From the NCBI GenBank assembly GCA_020049835.1, contig JAGVLK010000007.1:98331-162330 (forward strand): a stretch of DNA of 64,000 nt. The letters run 5' to 3'. Position 1 is the first letter of the stretch. Every line of letters begins with the position of its first letter. The stretch comes from Candidatus Babeliales bacterium (GTDB lineage: Bacteria; Babelota; Babeliae; Babelales; Vermiphilaceae). Shown here piece by piece: positions 52,458 through 61,708 of the stretch. The notes under the pieces are model-generated. The model was not told the DNA's origin and did no database searches. It was given only the letters and a program-made list of their open reading frames with translations. Made by a program: the position numbers and the translations under genes.

Positions 52458-53396
52458 CTACTTCTTTTTATGCGCCAAATAACGTTCAGCATCAAGCGCA
52501 GCCATGCAACCACTGCCAGCAGAAGTCACTGCTTGGCGGTAGCGATAATCGGCAACATCACCGGCGGAAAATATACCCGGTACGGATGTATGCGTATGAT
52601 TAGTTACTTTTAAATACCCAAAATCGTCCGTTTCCAGTTTACCTTTAAAAATGTCCGTTTTGGGGCTATAGCCGATGGCAACAAATACCGCATCGGTGGT
52701 AATTGTCTCTTCTTTGCCTGTTAGTTTGTTCGTGATGATTGCACCGGTAACATGATCGCCATTGCCTTTTATTTCACTCACCGTGCTGGAATAAATAATC
52801 TTAATGTTACTGTTACCGACTACACGTTCTTGCATTGCAGCGGATGCTGTCAATTTATCAAGAATATGCACAATAGTGATCTCATTGGTGAACTTGGTCA
52901 TGAACGACGCATCTTCCATAGCGGTATCGCCACCGCCAACGATTATCACTTTTTTATCTTTATAAAATGCACCATCGCATACCGCGCAGGAAGTCACTCC
53001 TTTGCCCCAATATTCTTGTTCGCCAGGAACATTTAATCGCTTTGGTACCGCACCGGTGGCTACAATAACCGTATCGGCAGCGATAGTTATACCATGATTG
53101 GTAGTGAGCACAAACGGGCGCAACGTAGTATCTATTTCAGTTACCATACCAGAAACAAATTCAGCACCGCATGCAAGAGCCTGTTCTTGCATATCCATCA
53201 TCAATTTGGGCCCCATAATACTTTTAATACCGGGCCAATTTTCCACCAGCGTGGTACCCATAAGTTGGCCACCGGGGTTATTGCCTTGGATTACCATAGG
53301 TTGCAAGCGTGCTCGCCCTGCATAAATAGCAGCGGTAAGTCCGGCAGGTCCTGAGCCGATGATAACAACTTTGGTAGTACGATGTGCTGCGGCCAT
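52458..53396 (-). CDS. trxB: Thioredoxin reductase
   Basis: TrxB uses NADPH and FAD to reduce thioredoxin. The 312-residue protein has the FAD motif IIGSGPAGLTAAIYAGRA, the redox-active CAVCDG, the NADPH-binding GGGDTAMEDA and the closing FAD motif GIFSAGDVAD. The length is standard. AGGAGC precedes the ATG. It follows the trigger-factor gene by 13 bases on the same strand. It could supply reduced thioredoxin to the DsbD-like protein. Confidence 0.97.
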   Translation of the reverse strand: MAAAHRTTKVVIIGSGPAGLTAAIYAGRARLQPMVIQGNNPGGQLMGTTLVENWPGIKSIMGPKLMMDMQEQALACGAEFVSGMVTEIDTTLRPFVLTTNHGITIAADTVIVATGAVPKRLNVPGEQEYWGKGVTSCAVCDGAFYKDKKVIIVGGGDTAMEDASFMTKFTNEITIVHILDKLTASAAMQERVVGNSNIKIIYSSTVSEIKGNGDHVTGAIITNKLTGKEETITTDAVFVAIGYSPKTDIFKGKLETDDFGYLKVTNHTHTSVPGIFSAGDVADYRYRQAVTSAGSGCMAALDAERYLAHKKK

Positions 53397-53409
53397 GCTG
53401 GTTATGCTC

Positions 53410-54750
53410 CTATTTACGAGTGAGATGATAAATTATAGTATTTATTGCCTTTTCGCGTGTACAAATATGACGTAACTCTTCTGTGCATAGGGGTTGCTCT
53501 TTGCCATCAATTTTACTCACCGGCTGATCAAAATATACAAACTCTTTTGCACGTGGTCGTTTGAGCAGATTAAGATATGATTTTATATCACTGTCTGATG
53601 CGATAATATTATCGTGATAGGAAAGTTGATCGAGCAATGCCATCTCTTTAACTAACTTTTCAGCAAGCTGTTCAATGCGTTCAGCAAAATCCTTTTGTGC
53701 TTTGTAGACAGGATAATCAGGATTTTGGCAAATGGCATCGATAATTGCCTCTTGTTGTCGAAGCAAAATGTGCTCAGGTACAGAAAAATTATGCTTGGAA
53801 AGCATTAGTAATAATGCTTCTTCCACCATGGTGCGGCGTTGCGATAAATTATTGCGATACGAAAATACTTCAATAAGCTTCTGGAGCATATCTTTTTGTG
53901 TTTTGATTTTGAAATATTTTTTAAAGAGCTCTAAGCAGAAATAGGCATTATGCAAAACATCAAGAATAGTGATAGAAAAATTATAGTTAGTTTCAAACTC
54001 ATTGCTAAAGATTGCTTGTAGCCCCCGACCTTTTGAAGTAAATGTATCGCCGATGCGATGGTGCAAAAATATGCTATGCACAAGGACATCCGCTTCTTCA
54101 TCGCCCATTTTTAACCAAAGCTTGAGTGGTTCGTAGGCGATGACCGGTGTGCCATCTTCGTAGATCGGTTCAATGGAAAAATGTACCCAGTCATTAATGG
54201 CAATAACACCATCTGCAGTAAATGCTTTAAGTGCAGCCAGTTCGTCGTTAACAAAACTATCAACTTGACGATCAAGATCACGGTACTTTTTACGGTTGGC
54301 CGCTTTAAAAGGAAAATGGCGCCATTCTTGTATGCTGATCTTTTCAATTAAACTGAGTTCAAAGGTAAATTGTCCATCCTGATCATACGTGAGATCAATA
54401 CTAGCAAGGCGGGGTTCGCCACTCATGGCAAGTTTATGCGCTCTAATTTCACGGTATAGAAAGGGTAGAACCATGTATCTAAACAGGAACTCTTGTACAT
54501 GATCGGTTAATGCATTGTTATAATTTTTGCCGATATATTCAAGCGGTATTTCGCCTTTATTAAATCCAATGGTCTGTAAAACACGTTTTTGATCCGAGCT
54601 TGCATATGTATACAATGCATTTATATGCTCTTTGGGGATAGTTACCGTTATTGCACAGAGATTTGGTCGGGTATGTTCGATCTGGATTTGCAGGGATTGC
54701 GATGATCCGGCTGCAGCAGAAGAAATGGATTGAGAATTTTGTTGCTTCAT
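53410..54750 (-). CDS. tig: Trigger factor (diverged)
   Basis: Trigger factor is the chaperone that meets nascent chains at the ribosome exit. The 446-residue protein keeps the N-terminal ribosome-binding domain pattern: CAITVTIPKEHINALYTYAS, then TIGFNKGEIPLEYIGKNY, where the family has GFRxGKxP; the arginine of this signature is Asn. The middle domain differs enough from the FKBP-type PPIase that activity is doubtful. The C-terminal part is long and helical as expected. AGGAG precedes the ATG. It lies between two tRNA genes and trxB. Confidence 0.75.
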   Translation of the reverse strand: MKQQNSQSISSAAAGSSQSLQIQIEHTRPNLCAITVTIPKEHINALYTYASSDQKRVLQTIGFNKGEIPLEYIGKNYNNALTDHVQEFLFRYMVLPFLYREIRAHKLAMSGEPRLASIDLTYDQDGQFTFELSLIEKISIQEWRHFPFKAANRKKYRDLDRQVDSFVNDELAALKAFTADGVIAINDWVHFSIEPIYEDGTPVIAYEPLKLWLKMGDEEADVLVHSIFLHHRIGDTFTSKGRGLQAIFSNEFETNYNFSITILDVLHNAYFCLELFKKYFKIKTQKDMLQKLIEVFSYRNNLSQRRTMVEEALLLMLSKHNFSVPEHILLRQQEAIIDAICQNPDYPVYKAQKDFAERIEQLAEKLVKEMALLDQLSYHDNIIASDSDIKSYLNLLKRPRAKEFVYFDQPVSKIDGKEQPLCTEELRHICTREKAINTIIYHLTRK

Positions 54751-54773
54751 GTCAAAATGCTCCTTTTTTTATA

Positions 54774-54860
54774 TGGTGCAAGTGGAGGGATTTGAACCCC
54801 CACGCCCTTTCGGGCACTGGATCCTAAGTCCAGGGCGTCTACCAATTCCGCCACACTTGC
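54774..54860 (-). tRNA. tRNA-Leu (anticodon TAG)
   Basis: On the minus strand GCAAGTG pairs with CACTTGC. The anticodon loop CTTAGGA is held by CTGGA/TCCAG, a class II variable arm (GTGCCCGAAAGGGCGT) follows, then GGTTCAAATCC. CCA is encoded. Length 87 bases; it reads CUA-type leucine codons. Confidence 0.95.
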
Positions 54861-54877
54861 ATATCAAAAAACCCTTT

Positions 54878-54952
54878 TGGTGGGCTGCCTTGGACTCGAA
54901 CCAAGAACCTGCAGATTAAGAGTCTGTTGCTCTACCATTGAGCTAGCAGCCC
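54878..54952 (-). tRNA. tRNA-Lys (anticodon CTT)
   Basis: On the minus strand GGGCTGC pairs with GCAGCCC. The loop CTCTTAA presents CTT, and GGTTCGAGTCC marks the T-arm. CCA is encoded. Length 75 bases. It sits 17 bases from tRNA-Leu, so the two are probably cut from one transcript. Confidence 0.94.
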
Positions 54953-55040
54953 CTATTGGATACGTCTCAGGTAAAACGTATCAATAGTGTAGCATATCGT
55001 ATGAGAAAATAAAGCGAATTTTACAACATTCGCATATTTT

Positions 55041-55628
55041 TTAAAAACTCTTGATTTCCGCTTCTTTCTTTTCCGCCAGCTGTTCAGCTTTTCCGATCCA
55101 TTTACCGGTGATAGATTCCAATGAATCGCTTAAACGGTTAAAGAAATTTTCAGAGATTCTCTTATCTTTTTTCGCATCGCGAATAAGATTATTAAAGTCT
55201 TTGCGTACGTTACGTGCGCCAACTTTGCAATCTTCCAATTTGCGGCCTAAAATTTTTGCAAGCTCATCACGACGCGTGGTGCTCATTTCCGGCAGGCGTA
55301 AACGAATTAGTTTGCCATCTACTTGAGGGGTAATGCCGATTTCTGAAGCTTTAAGTGCCTTTTCAATTGCCGGCAATGTAGTTGTGTCCCACGGCTGAAT
55401 AACAATTAAACGTGATTCAGGAGCAGAGATTGCAGCTAAATTTTTCATGGGCATTGGGGAGCCGTCGTAGCACTCAACCATGATATCTTCAACAAGTGAT
55501 GTATGGGCACGGCCGGTGCGAATTTTGATAAGCTCGCCTTCAAAATGGCTAAGAACCTTTTGCATTTCAGCATTCATTGGCTCTTCAAACGATTTTGTTT
55601 CATTCTCAATAAGTATAATATCTTTCAT
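55041..55628 (-). CDS. frr: Ribosome recycling factor
   Basis: RRF splits the post-termination ribosome together with EF-G. The 195-residue protein contains the family's FEGELIKIRTGRAHTSLVED (RTGRA signature), AISAPESRLIVIQPWD and the long helices with ISENFFNRLSDSLE. AAGGAC precedes the ATG at 55628; the frame is open further upstream but that part overlaps pyrH. It is the last gene of the tsf-pyrH-frr unit. Confidence 0.96.
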   Translation of the reverse strand: MKDIILIENETKSFEEPMNAEMQKVLSHFEGELIKIRTGRAHTSLVEDIMVECYDGSPMPMKNLAAISAPESRLIVIQPWDTTTLPAIEKALKASEIGITPQVDGKLIRLRLPEMSTTRRDELAKILGRKLEDCKVGARNVRKDFNNLIRDAKKDKRISENFFNRLSDSLESITGKWIGKAEQLAEKKEAEIKSF

Positions 55629-55704
55629 AGATGTCCTTAGGTAAAAATGTGCGCATGTTGCTCTTTTAAGGGTATTTTTTTCGCCTCCGGATGTCAACAC
55701 GATC

Positions 55705-56415
55705 TTAATTGGTAATGCATGTACCAAACGTGTCGTCTTGGGCGGCTTTAAGCATGGCCTGCGGCTCAAAGAGATTAAATACGCGTACATGCTGATCAAA
55801 CTGCTGTGCAAGCGCAAGCGCAGGGGGATCCATGATGCCTAACTTTTTATTGATTGCCTCAAGATAGGTAAGCTGATCATAGCGACGTGCATCGGTGTGG
55901 AGCATAGGATCTTTGTCGTACACGCCATCAACTTTCGTGCCCTTCCAGATCTCTGTCGCTTCCATTTGCAGGCCGCGCAAAACGGCGTTAGTATCGGTGG
56001 TGAAAAATGGATTGCCGGTGCCACCGGTAAATACGATGGTATCACCTTTTTTTACCGCTGCGGTGATGCCTTGCTGCGAAATCGGTTTGCCCGCGGCAGG
56101 ACATTCCAGTGCACAAAAGATAGTAGTGGAGATTTCATGTTGTTCAAGCAGGTCTTTGAGAATAATGCCATTGAGCATGGTTGCTAAAATGCCAACCTGG
56201 TGACCTGATGAGGGCGTCATGCCAAGCATTCTGCCCTCTTTATGACCTCTAAAAAAGTTGCCACCGCCGACAACCAGTCCAAACTGATGGGAATGGCTAA
56301 GTAGCTGTATTTGGTTGATAACAGCTATAATAGTTTCCGGTGCAAGTTTACCTGTTGCGGGATTGACAAATGCTTCACCCGTAAGTTTGAGTAAAATCCT
56401 TTTTTTGTGATCCAT
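55705..56415 (-). CDS. pyrH: Uridylate kinase
   Basis: PyrH phosphorylates UMP to UDP as a hexamer of the amino-acid-kinase fold. The 236-residue protein starts KKRILLKLTGEAF and contains LVVGGGNFFRG, GVYDKDPMLHTDARRYDQL and the C-terminal VRVFNL, all in family order. Five bases separate it from tsf upstream, so they share a transcript. Confidence 0.97.
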   Translation of the reverse strand: MDHKKRILLKLTGEAFVNPATGKLAPETIIAVINQIQLLSHSHQFGLVVGGGNFFRGHKEGRMLGMTPSSGHQVGILATMLNGIILKDLLEQHEISTTIFCALECPAAGKPISQQGITAAVKKGDTIVFTGGTGNPFFTTDTNAVLRGLQMEATEIWKGTKVDGVYDKDPMLHTDARRYDQLTYLEAINKKLGIMDPPALALAQQFDQHVRVFNLFEPQAMLKAAQDDTFGTCITN

Positions 56416-56420
56416 ACTGC

Positions 56421-57014
56421 TTACGCACCTACTTCGTAACGTGCAAAGCGACGAATTTTAATGTTTTCGCCGGTTTTTGCAATCGTTTCTTGCAAGAGTT
56501 GTTCGATAGTTATTTGATCATTCTTGATGAACGTTTGCTTAAGCAAGCACACTTCAGAGTACAGTTTCTGCAACTTACCTTCCATGATCTGGTTTACGAT
56601 CTTTTCCGGTTTGCCTGAGTCTGCCAGTTGAGCACGGAGAATATCCTTTTCATGCTCAAGGAACTTGCTGTCAACATCTTCAGGTGAAAGGTACAGTGGT
56701 TTAAGTGCAGCGATATGCATAGCGATATCTTTTGCCACTTGGCGCACTTGGTCGTTGCTTGCTACAAAATCGGTTTCGCAATTAAGTTCAAGCAATACGC
56801 CCACACGGTCACCCGGGTGAATGTATGAAACTACAAGCCCTTCTGCAGTTTCTTTACCAGAACGTTTTGCAGCTATAGCAGCGCCTTTTTTGCGTAATAG
56901 TTCAACTGCCAGTTCAATGTTGCCATCAGCTTCGATGAGTGCTTTTTTGCAATCCATCATACCAAGGCCGGTGCGATCACGTAATTCTTGAATCGATGCT
57001 AAATCAATAGCCAT
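56421..57014 (-). CDS. tsf: Elongation factor Ts
   Basis: EF-Ts recharges EF-Tu with GTP. The 197-residue protein begins with the UBA-like domain (IQELRDRTGLGMMDCKKALIEAD), then KKGAAIAAKRSGKETAEGLV and the core block VLLELNCETDFVA. It is of the short type, with one core subdomain, rather than the 280-residue form of E. coli. It is followed by pyrH and frr but separated from rpsB by nearly 50 kb. Confidence 0.97.
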   Translation of the reverse strand: MAIDLASIQELRDRTGLGMMDCKKALIEADGNIELAVELLRKKGAAIAAKRSGKETAEGLVVSYIHPGDRVGVLLELNCETDFVASNDQVRQVAKDIAMHIAALKPLYLSPEDVDSKFLEHEKDILRAQLADSGKPEKIVNQIMEGKLQKLYSEVCLLKQTFIKNDQITIEQLLQETIAKTGENIKIRRFARYEVGA

Positions 57015-57099
57015 GTCGTAGGCTCCTATATGCTACAAGTATTATATTAATCTTATTTTGCCAGAATTATGCATTTTCGCAACTAGTAGTCCATTCCGA

Positions 57100-58749
57100 C
57101 TACATGCGCTCTGGCGCTGATATGCCAAGCAAATCCAATACGGTTGCGAAGGTATCGCGTAAAATCTGTATGAGCAATAACCGCCCCTTGCTTTGCTCGC
57201 TATTGTTTTCATCAACCACGCGGTTTTTACCGTAATAGCTGTGGAAAATATGTGCAAGTTCCAAGATATAATAGGTCAGCAAATGGGTCTGATGCGTGGT
57301 GCAAATGGTTTCAAGTATCGATTGCAGTGACACGATTTTTTTAAGCAAGAGATGCTCTGCATCACCAATGTACTGCGCATCAGATGCGGTTGCACCGGTA
57401 TAACCGATAGTTTCTTGGGCTTTTTGTAGAATGCTCTTGGTGCGCACATAGGCATATTGCACGTAATAAACCGGATTTTCCTCAGTGGTGGCAAGCGCTA
57501 AATCAAGATCAAATTCCAGCTGCGCGTCTGCTTTACGGTTTAAAAAGAAAAAGCGTGCAACATCGGTGCCAACTGTTTCGGTGACATCTTTAAGTGTGAC
57601 AATATTGCCTGCACGTTTGGACATACGTACCTGTTGGCCGCTCTGCTTCATCTTTACAAGCTGGTACAAAATGATATCAAGTGGCGCATCTATGCCCAAT
57701 GCTTGGCGTATGCATTGCAAGCGCATAAGATAACTATGATGATCGTGCCCTAAAATCATAATAAGGTTATTAAATCCACGATCTACTTTATCCAGCATAT
57801 AAGCAACGTCTGCTGATGCGTAGGTATATTCCCCATCGTCTTTAATCAGAACGCGATCTTTGTCATCGCCAAATGCAGTTGCTTTAAACCAGGTTGCATC
57901 GTCTTTTTCGTATAAGTACCCATTTGCGTTAAGGCGATCAAGTGCTTTAACAATTTCACCGGATGTATGCAATTTGGTTTCCGGGAACCAGACATCAAAG
58001 GTAACGCCATAGCTTGCCAACGTTTCTTTGATAGCTGTAAGGAGCTTTTCTTCACCATAATTGGCGAAAAATGTAGCATCGCGATCGACAACCTGCGGTC
58101 CTTCTTGGGCAATCAGTTCTTGAGCAAGTTCAACCAGGTATTCACCATGATATGCATCTTCAGGCAGTTGTACATCGCTACCTAATGCCTTTTGAACACG
58201 AATTTTAAGTGAGTTTGCCAACTTTTGCATCTGCGCGCCGGCATTATTAATATAGAATTCTTTGGTTGCTTTTTGTCCGGCAAAATTAAGTACACGAGCA
58301 AGTACATCACCGATAATCGCACCGCGACCATGGCCTAAATGCAATGGACCGGTCGGGTTAGCGCTTACAAACTCGATATTGATGTTCTTGGTTGGCGCTG
58401 GATAGATTTTAAAAAAAGCTTCTTTTTGTGTAAATAGTTCTTTGGCAAGTTCTTGAAATGCTGCCGGTTTGAGGAAGAAGTTAATAAATCCGGGCATATG
58501 CAGCCGCAGTTGCTCAACATGCGGATGGGTAAATTGGCCGACAATAATCTCTGCAAGTGATGCTGGGCTTTGTTTGAGCGTTTTTGCAAGAATCATGGCT
58601 GCGTTAGAGTTGAGGTCGCCAAATTCTGCTTTTTGCTCGTCACTATTAATTGCCAGCGTTGTACGTGCAAGGGTGCTTGCATCAAGGGTAAACGTATGTG
58701 CCAAAAAAGCGTTAAAATCGTTTTCTATCTGCTTAAATATGTTCATCAT
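57100..58749 (-). CDS. argS: Arginyl-tRNA synthetase
   Basis: The 549-residue class I synthetase has the N-terminal Add-1 domain, FVSANPTGPLHLGHGRGAII containing the HIGH motif (HLGH), the KMSKS-like VRMSKRAGNIVTL, and a C-terminal anticodon-binding domain ending in LLGISAPERM, the typical last residues. The length is normal. It lies just upstream of tsf on the same strand. Confidence 0.97.
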   Translation of the reverse strand: MMNIFKQIENDFNAFLAHTFTLDASTLARTTLAINSDEQKAEFGDLNSNAAMILAKTLKQSPASLAEIIVGQFTHPHVEQLRLHMPGFINFFLKPAAFQELAKELFTQKEAFFKIYPAPTKNINIEFVSANPTGPLHLGHGRGAIIGDVLARVLNFAGQKATKEFYINNAGAQMQKLANSLKIRVQKALGSDVQLPEDAYHGEYLVELAQELIAQEGPQVVDRDATFFANYGEEKLLTAIKETLASYGVTFDVWFPETKLHTSGEIVKALDRLNANGYLYEKDDATWFKATAFGDDKDRVLIKDDGEYTYASADVAYMLDKVDRGFNNLIMILGHDHHSYLMRLQCIRQALGIDAPLDIILYQLVKMKQSGQQVRMSKRAGNIVTLKDVTETVGTDVARFFFLNRKADAQLEFDLDLALATTEENPVYYVQYAYVRTKSILQKAQETIGYTGATASDAQYIGDAEHLLLKKIVSLQSILETICTTHQTHLLTYYILELAHIFHSYYGKNRVVDENNSEQSKGRLLLIQILRDTFATVLDLLGISAPERM

Positions 58750-58836
58750 AGGCCTTAACTTTATTTTACAAAATCTCTGTTGAGTCTAGTATAAGAATAC
58801 TTAAAAATAGTGTAGATGTATACCTTATGCACGCAA

Positions 58837-60414
58837 TCAACTTTTATGTTGCTCATCGTTTTTTGTGACCAACCATTCTTCAATATTTTTTTTCTTCGTA
58901 TTAAACAGTATGCCAACGGCGATAACTTTTTTGTTATCAAATTTAAATTTTTGTGCGTACTGTTTTTCTTCAATCTGATTCACTGCCTGTTGCGCTGAGC
59001 CTTTAATTTTAAATTCAAAAATATACAGTACTGCTGGAAATTCTATAATAAGGTCTATGCGGCCAATATTAGTTGAAACTTCAACATTACTGCTGAGGCC
59101 AAGTATTTTTGCAAGAACATAAATAATTGTTTGATAATACCGCTCTAATGGAATATGGATTGTTGAGGGGATGTCGGCAAAAAATGTTTGCAGTAGTTTG
59201 CAAAAAAGGTCGATTTGCTCATTTTTAAGTGCCTGTAGCAAACGAACATTAAAATCATTAATGCTTGATAGTGGTAACGATGATAACTTTTTAAGCACTT
59301 GTTTTAAAAATGATGATTCAACTTCAAAGTTTGGAAAGCGTAGTTGGTAGTTGTGGGTTGTTGCATTATATCTCTCAATTGTCAGATAGCCGGTTTGGAA
59401 CAGAATTGTTTTAAGTGCTATATCATCGATTTCGAACGTACCCAGTTCATGCGCATTAGCTTCAATATGCTCTAAATTCATAATGGGAAACTGCTTTGCT
59501 TTGATAAGATCCATTAAAAAACGTGGTGTGCCTGTTTCAAACCAATAATCAAGAAATTCACCATGAGATAGAAAAAGCAATACTGAGTAGGGATTAAACA
59601 GTTTTTCATGTTCAAGGTGCTTGCTAAATTGGTAACCATCATACCAGGCGACCATCTGTTGTATAAGAGCATCGGGAGATTGGTGCAATTGGTGTGCAAG
59701 TAGCGTTATATGCTCAGCAAAGTAGGTTGTTAATTCTTGGTGCGTATAACCTAATATAGTTGCGCCTTGAGAATCGAGACTTATATCATCAAGATTATTA
59801 AGACCGGAAAATATAGCGGTTTTGGAAAATTTGCTGACCCCGGTTAAAAATACAAACCTAAGATAGCGGTCAACATCTTTAATGACAGCAAAAAAATCAC
59901 GTAATACCTTTTGGCATTCAGTTGCTCTATTCAGATCATTTATATTGCTTAAGATTGCATAATCGTATTCATCTATGAGAATGACCACTTTTTCTATATG
60001 TGCAAGCTGCTCGATGAGGTAAGCGAATTTTGTCTGTAGCGATGGTGCGTGTGTGAGGTCTATGGAATATTTCTTGCCAATCTGTTCAAGTTTCCAGATA
60101 AGGTCTGCTTGTAGATTGCTGCCGCTTGAATGTGAAAGGGCGGAAAAACTTAATTCTATAATCGGATGTGATGTCCATATATAATTGCTTGTATCTATCC
60201 AGAGATTTTTAAAGAGCGAACGATTGCCGGCAAAAAGCTCTGCAAGAGTAGAAATTAATAATGATTTACCGAATCTGCGCGGACGTGAGAAAAAATAATA
60301 GGTGCCTTGAGTGATAAGATCATAGATATGCTTCGTTTTATCAACGTAGACATAATTGCCTTCTATGAGTTTTGCAAAAGATTGTATTCCTTTGGGCAAA
60401 CGTTTAAGCGTCAT
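58837..60414 (-). CDS. AAA-ATPase-like protein with PD-(D/E)XK nuclease-like domain
   Basis: The 525-residue protein opens LPKGIQSFAKLIEGNYVYVD, followed by YYFFSRPRRFGKSLLISTL, a variant Walker A of the AAA-ATPase-like family (N-terminal Pfam AAA-ATPase_like, C-terminal DUF1703/PD-(D/E)XK). VVILIDEYDYAI is the Walker B. Near residue 470 GRIDLIIEF...YIFEFKIKG gives the Asp and Glu-x-Lys of a PD-(D/E)XK fold. Families of this type are highly multiplied in some host-associated bacteria. The biological role is not settled; defence and mobile-element roles have been suggested. It stands alone between argS and mnmA. Confidence 0.85.
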   Translation of the reverse strand: MTLKRLPKGIQSFAKLIEGNYVYVDKTKHIYDLITQGTYYFFSRPRRFGKSLLISTLAELFAGNRSLFKNLWIDTSNYIWTSHPIIELSFSALSHSSGSNLQADLIWKLEQIGKKYSIDLTHAPSLQTKFAYLIEQLAHIEKVVILIDEYDYAILSNINDLNRATECQKVLRDFFAVIKDVDRYLRFVFLTGVSKFSKTAIFSGLNNLDDISLDSQGATILGYTHQELTTYFAEHITLLAHQLHQSPDALIQQMVAWYDGYQFSKHLEHEKLFNPYSVLLFLSHGEFLDYWFETGTPRFLMDLIKAKQFPIMNLEHIEANAHELGTFEIDDIALKTILFQTGYLTIERYNATTHNYQLRFPNFEVESSFLKQVLKKLSSLPLSSINDFNVRLLQALKNEQIDLFCKLLQTFFADIPSTIHIPLERYYQTIIYVLAKILGLSSNVEVSTNIGRIDLIIEFPAVLYIFEFKIKGSAQQAVNQIEEKQYAQKFKFDNKKVIAVGILFNTKKKNIEEWLVTKNDEQHKS

Positions 60415-60581
60415 GAGGCCTCATTTTGTTCTTGGGTACATGAGTACTATATAATGCTTGCAGGTAAAAGTATAGATTTGTATGTTTCTACACAACCCCG
60501 GGGGGCTGCTCAAAACCTATTTTCTTCGCCCTTTTTTTGCGCTATACTCTTAGTATTAACATAGACAAAGGTTTTTAATTC

Positions 60582-61646
60582 ATGAATATAGCAGTATTGG
60601 TTTCCGGTGGGGTGGATAGCTCTGTTGCTTTGCGATTATTGCAACAGCAGGGGCATAACGTAACCGCCTTTTATCTTAAAATTTGGCTGGAAGATGAACT
60701 TGCTTATTTGGGTGATTGCCCATGGCAAGAGGATCTTGCCTATGTCCAGGCAGTATGCGCACAGGCGGGGGTATCACTGGAAGTGGTATCATTGCAAAAA
60801 GAGTATTTTGAGCATGTGGTAGCCTATGCGATTGCGGAAGTTAAGGCAGGGCGCACACCCAACCCGGATATTTTTTGTAATAAAATGATTAAATTCGGTC
60901 TGTTTATGGCGTATATCGATACCCAGTATCCGGGCAAGTTTGATTTTATTGCCACTGGGCATTATGCGCAGGTAATCAAAGATACTAATCATTATCTCCT
61001 TAAACAGGCACCAGATGCAATTAAGGATCAAAGTTATTTCCTTTCTTATTTGAGTCAGCAGCAGCTTGCGCGCTTGATGTTCCCCATTGGGCATCTGTGC
61101 AAACAAGAGGTGCGTGAACTGGCGCAGCAATTTGATTTGCCCAATAAAGTGCGTAAAGACAGCCAAGGAATCTGTTTTTTGGGCAAACTTAAGTTTAATG
61201 ACTTTTTAAAGCATTATCTGGGTGAGCGCACTGGTGATAAAATTGAGTATGAAACGGGCAAAAAACTGGGTGAGCATAAAGGGTTTTGGTTTCATACTAT
61301 TGGGCAACGGCAGGGCTCGGGCCTTGGCGGTGGACCGTGGTATGTTGTAGATAAAGATACCACCCGTAATATTGTCTACTTTTCGCGCACTTACTATGAT
61401 GTGGATAAAAAGCGTAATAGTTTGCGTGTAGGGGATTTACAATGGTTTGCCGGCAGTGCACCAACAACCGATCGCCTTTCAGTTAAATTACGTCATGGAC
61501 CGCACAAGCATGCATGCAGCATACAAACTGAAGGCAACGAACTTGTAGTAACGCTTGATGCGGATGATCAAGGAATTGCTCCCGGTCAAATTGCGGCATT
61601 CTATCAAGATGATATCTGCATTGGCGCCGGTATTATTAAAAAATAG
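60582..61646 (+). CDS. mnmA: tRNA-uridine 2-sulfurtransferase MnmA
   Basis: MnmA thiolates U34 of tRNA-Lys, tRNA-Glu and tRNA-Gln. The 354-residue protein has the ATP-binding SGGVDSSVALRLL, the first catalytic Cys in NPDIFCNKMIKFG, the second in SQGICFLGK, and the GxRxG-like block HTIGQRQGSGLGGG. AAAGG precedes the ATG. It is followed by a perfect bidirectional terminator. A -10 TATACT at 60542-60547 may start its transcript. Confidence 0.96.
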   Translation: MNIAVLVSGGVDSSVALRLLQQQGHNVTAFYLKIWLEDELAYLGDCPWQEDLAYVQAVCAQAGVSLEVVSLQKEYFEHVVAYAIAEVKAGRTPNPDIFCNKMIKFGLFMAYIDTQYPGKFDFIATGHYAQVIKDTNHYLLKQAPDAIKDQSYFLSYLSQQQLARLMFPIGHLCKQEVRELAQQFDLPNKVRKDSQGICFLGKLKFNDFLKHYLGERTGDKIEYETGKKLGEHKGFWFHTIGQRQGSGLGGGPWYVVDKDTTRNIVYFSRTYYDVDKKRNSLRVGDLQWFAGSAPTTDRLSVKLRHGPHKHACSIQTEGNELVVTLDADDQGIAPGQIAAFYQDDICIGAGIIKK

Positions 61647-61651
61647 TTAAC

Positions 61652-61694
61652 AAAGAAAAAGATCCCGGATGTTGAGTCCGGGATCTTTTTCTTT
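61652..61694. terminator. Perfect bidirectional terminator
   Basis: An 18-base perfect stem from AAAGAAAAAGATCCCGGA (61652-61669) and its complement (61677-61694), with loop TGTTGAG. It serves the convergent mnmA and collagen-like genes. Confidence 0.92.
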
Positions 61695-61708
61695 AGTTCA
61701 GTTTCTGT

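Noticed and set aside
55629..55817. Longer N-terminus for ribosome recycling factor
   Set aside because: It would overlap pyrH by over 100 bases and has no similarity to the family; AAGGAC precedes the ATG at 55628.
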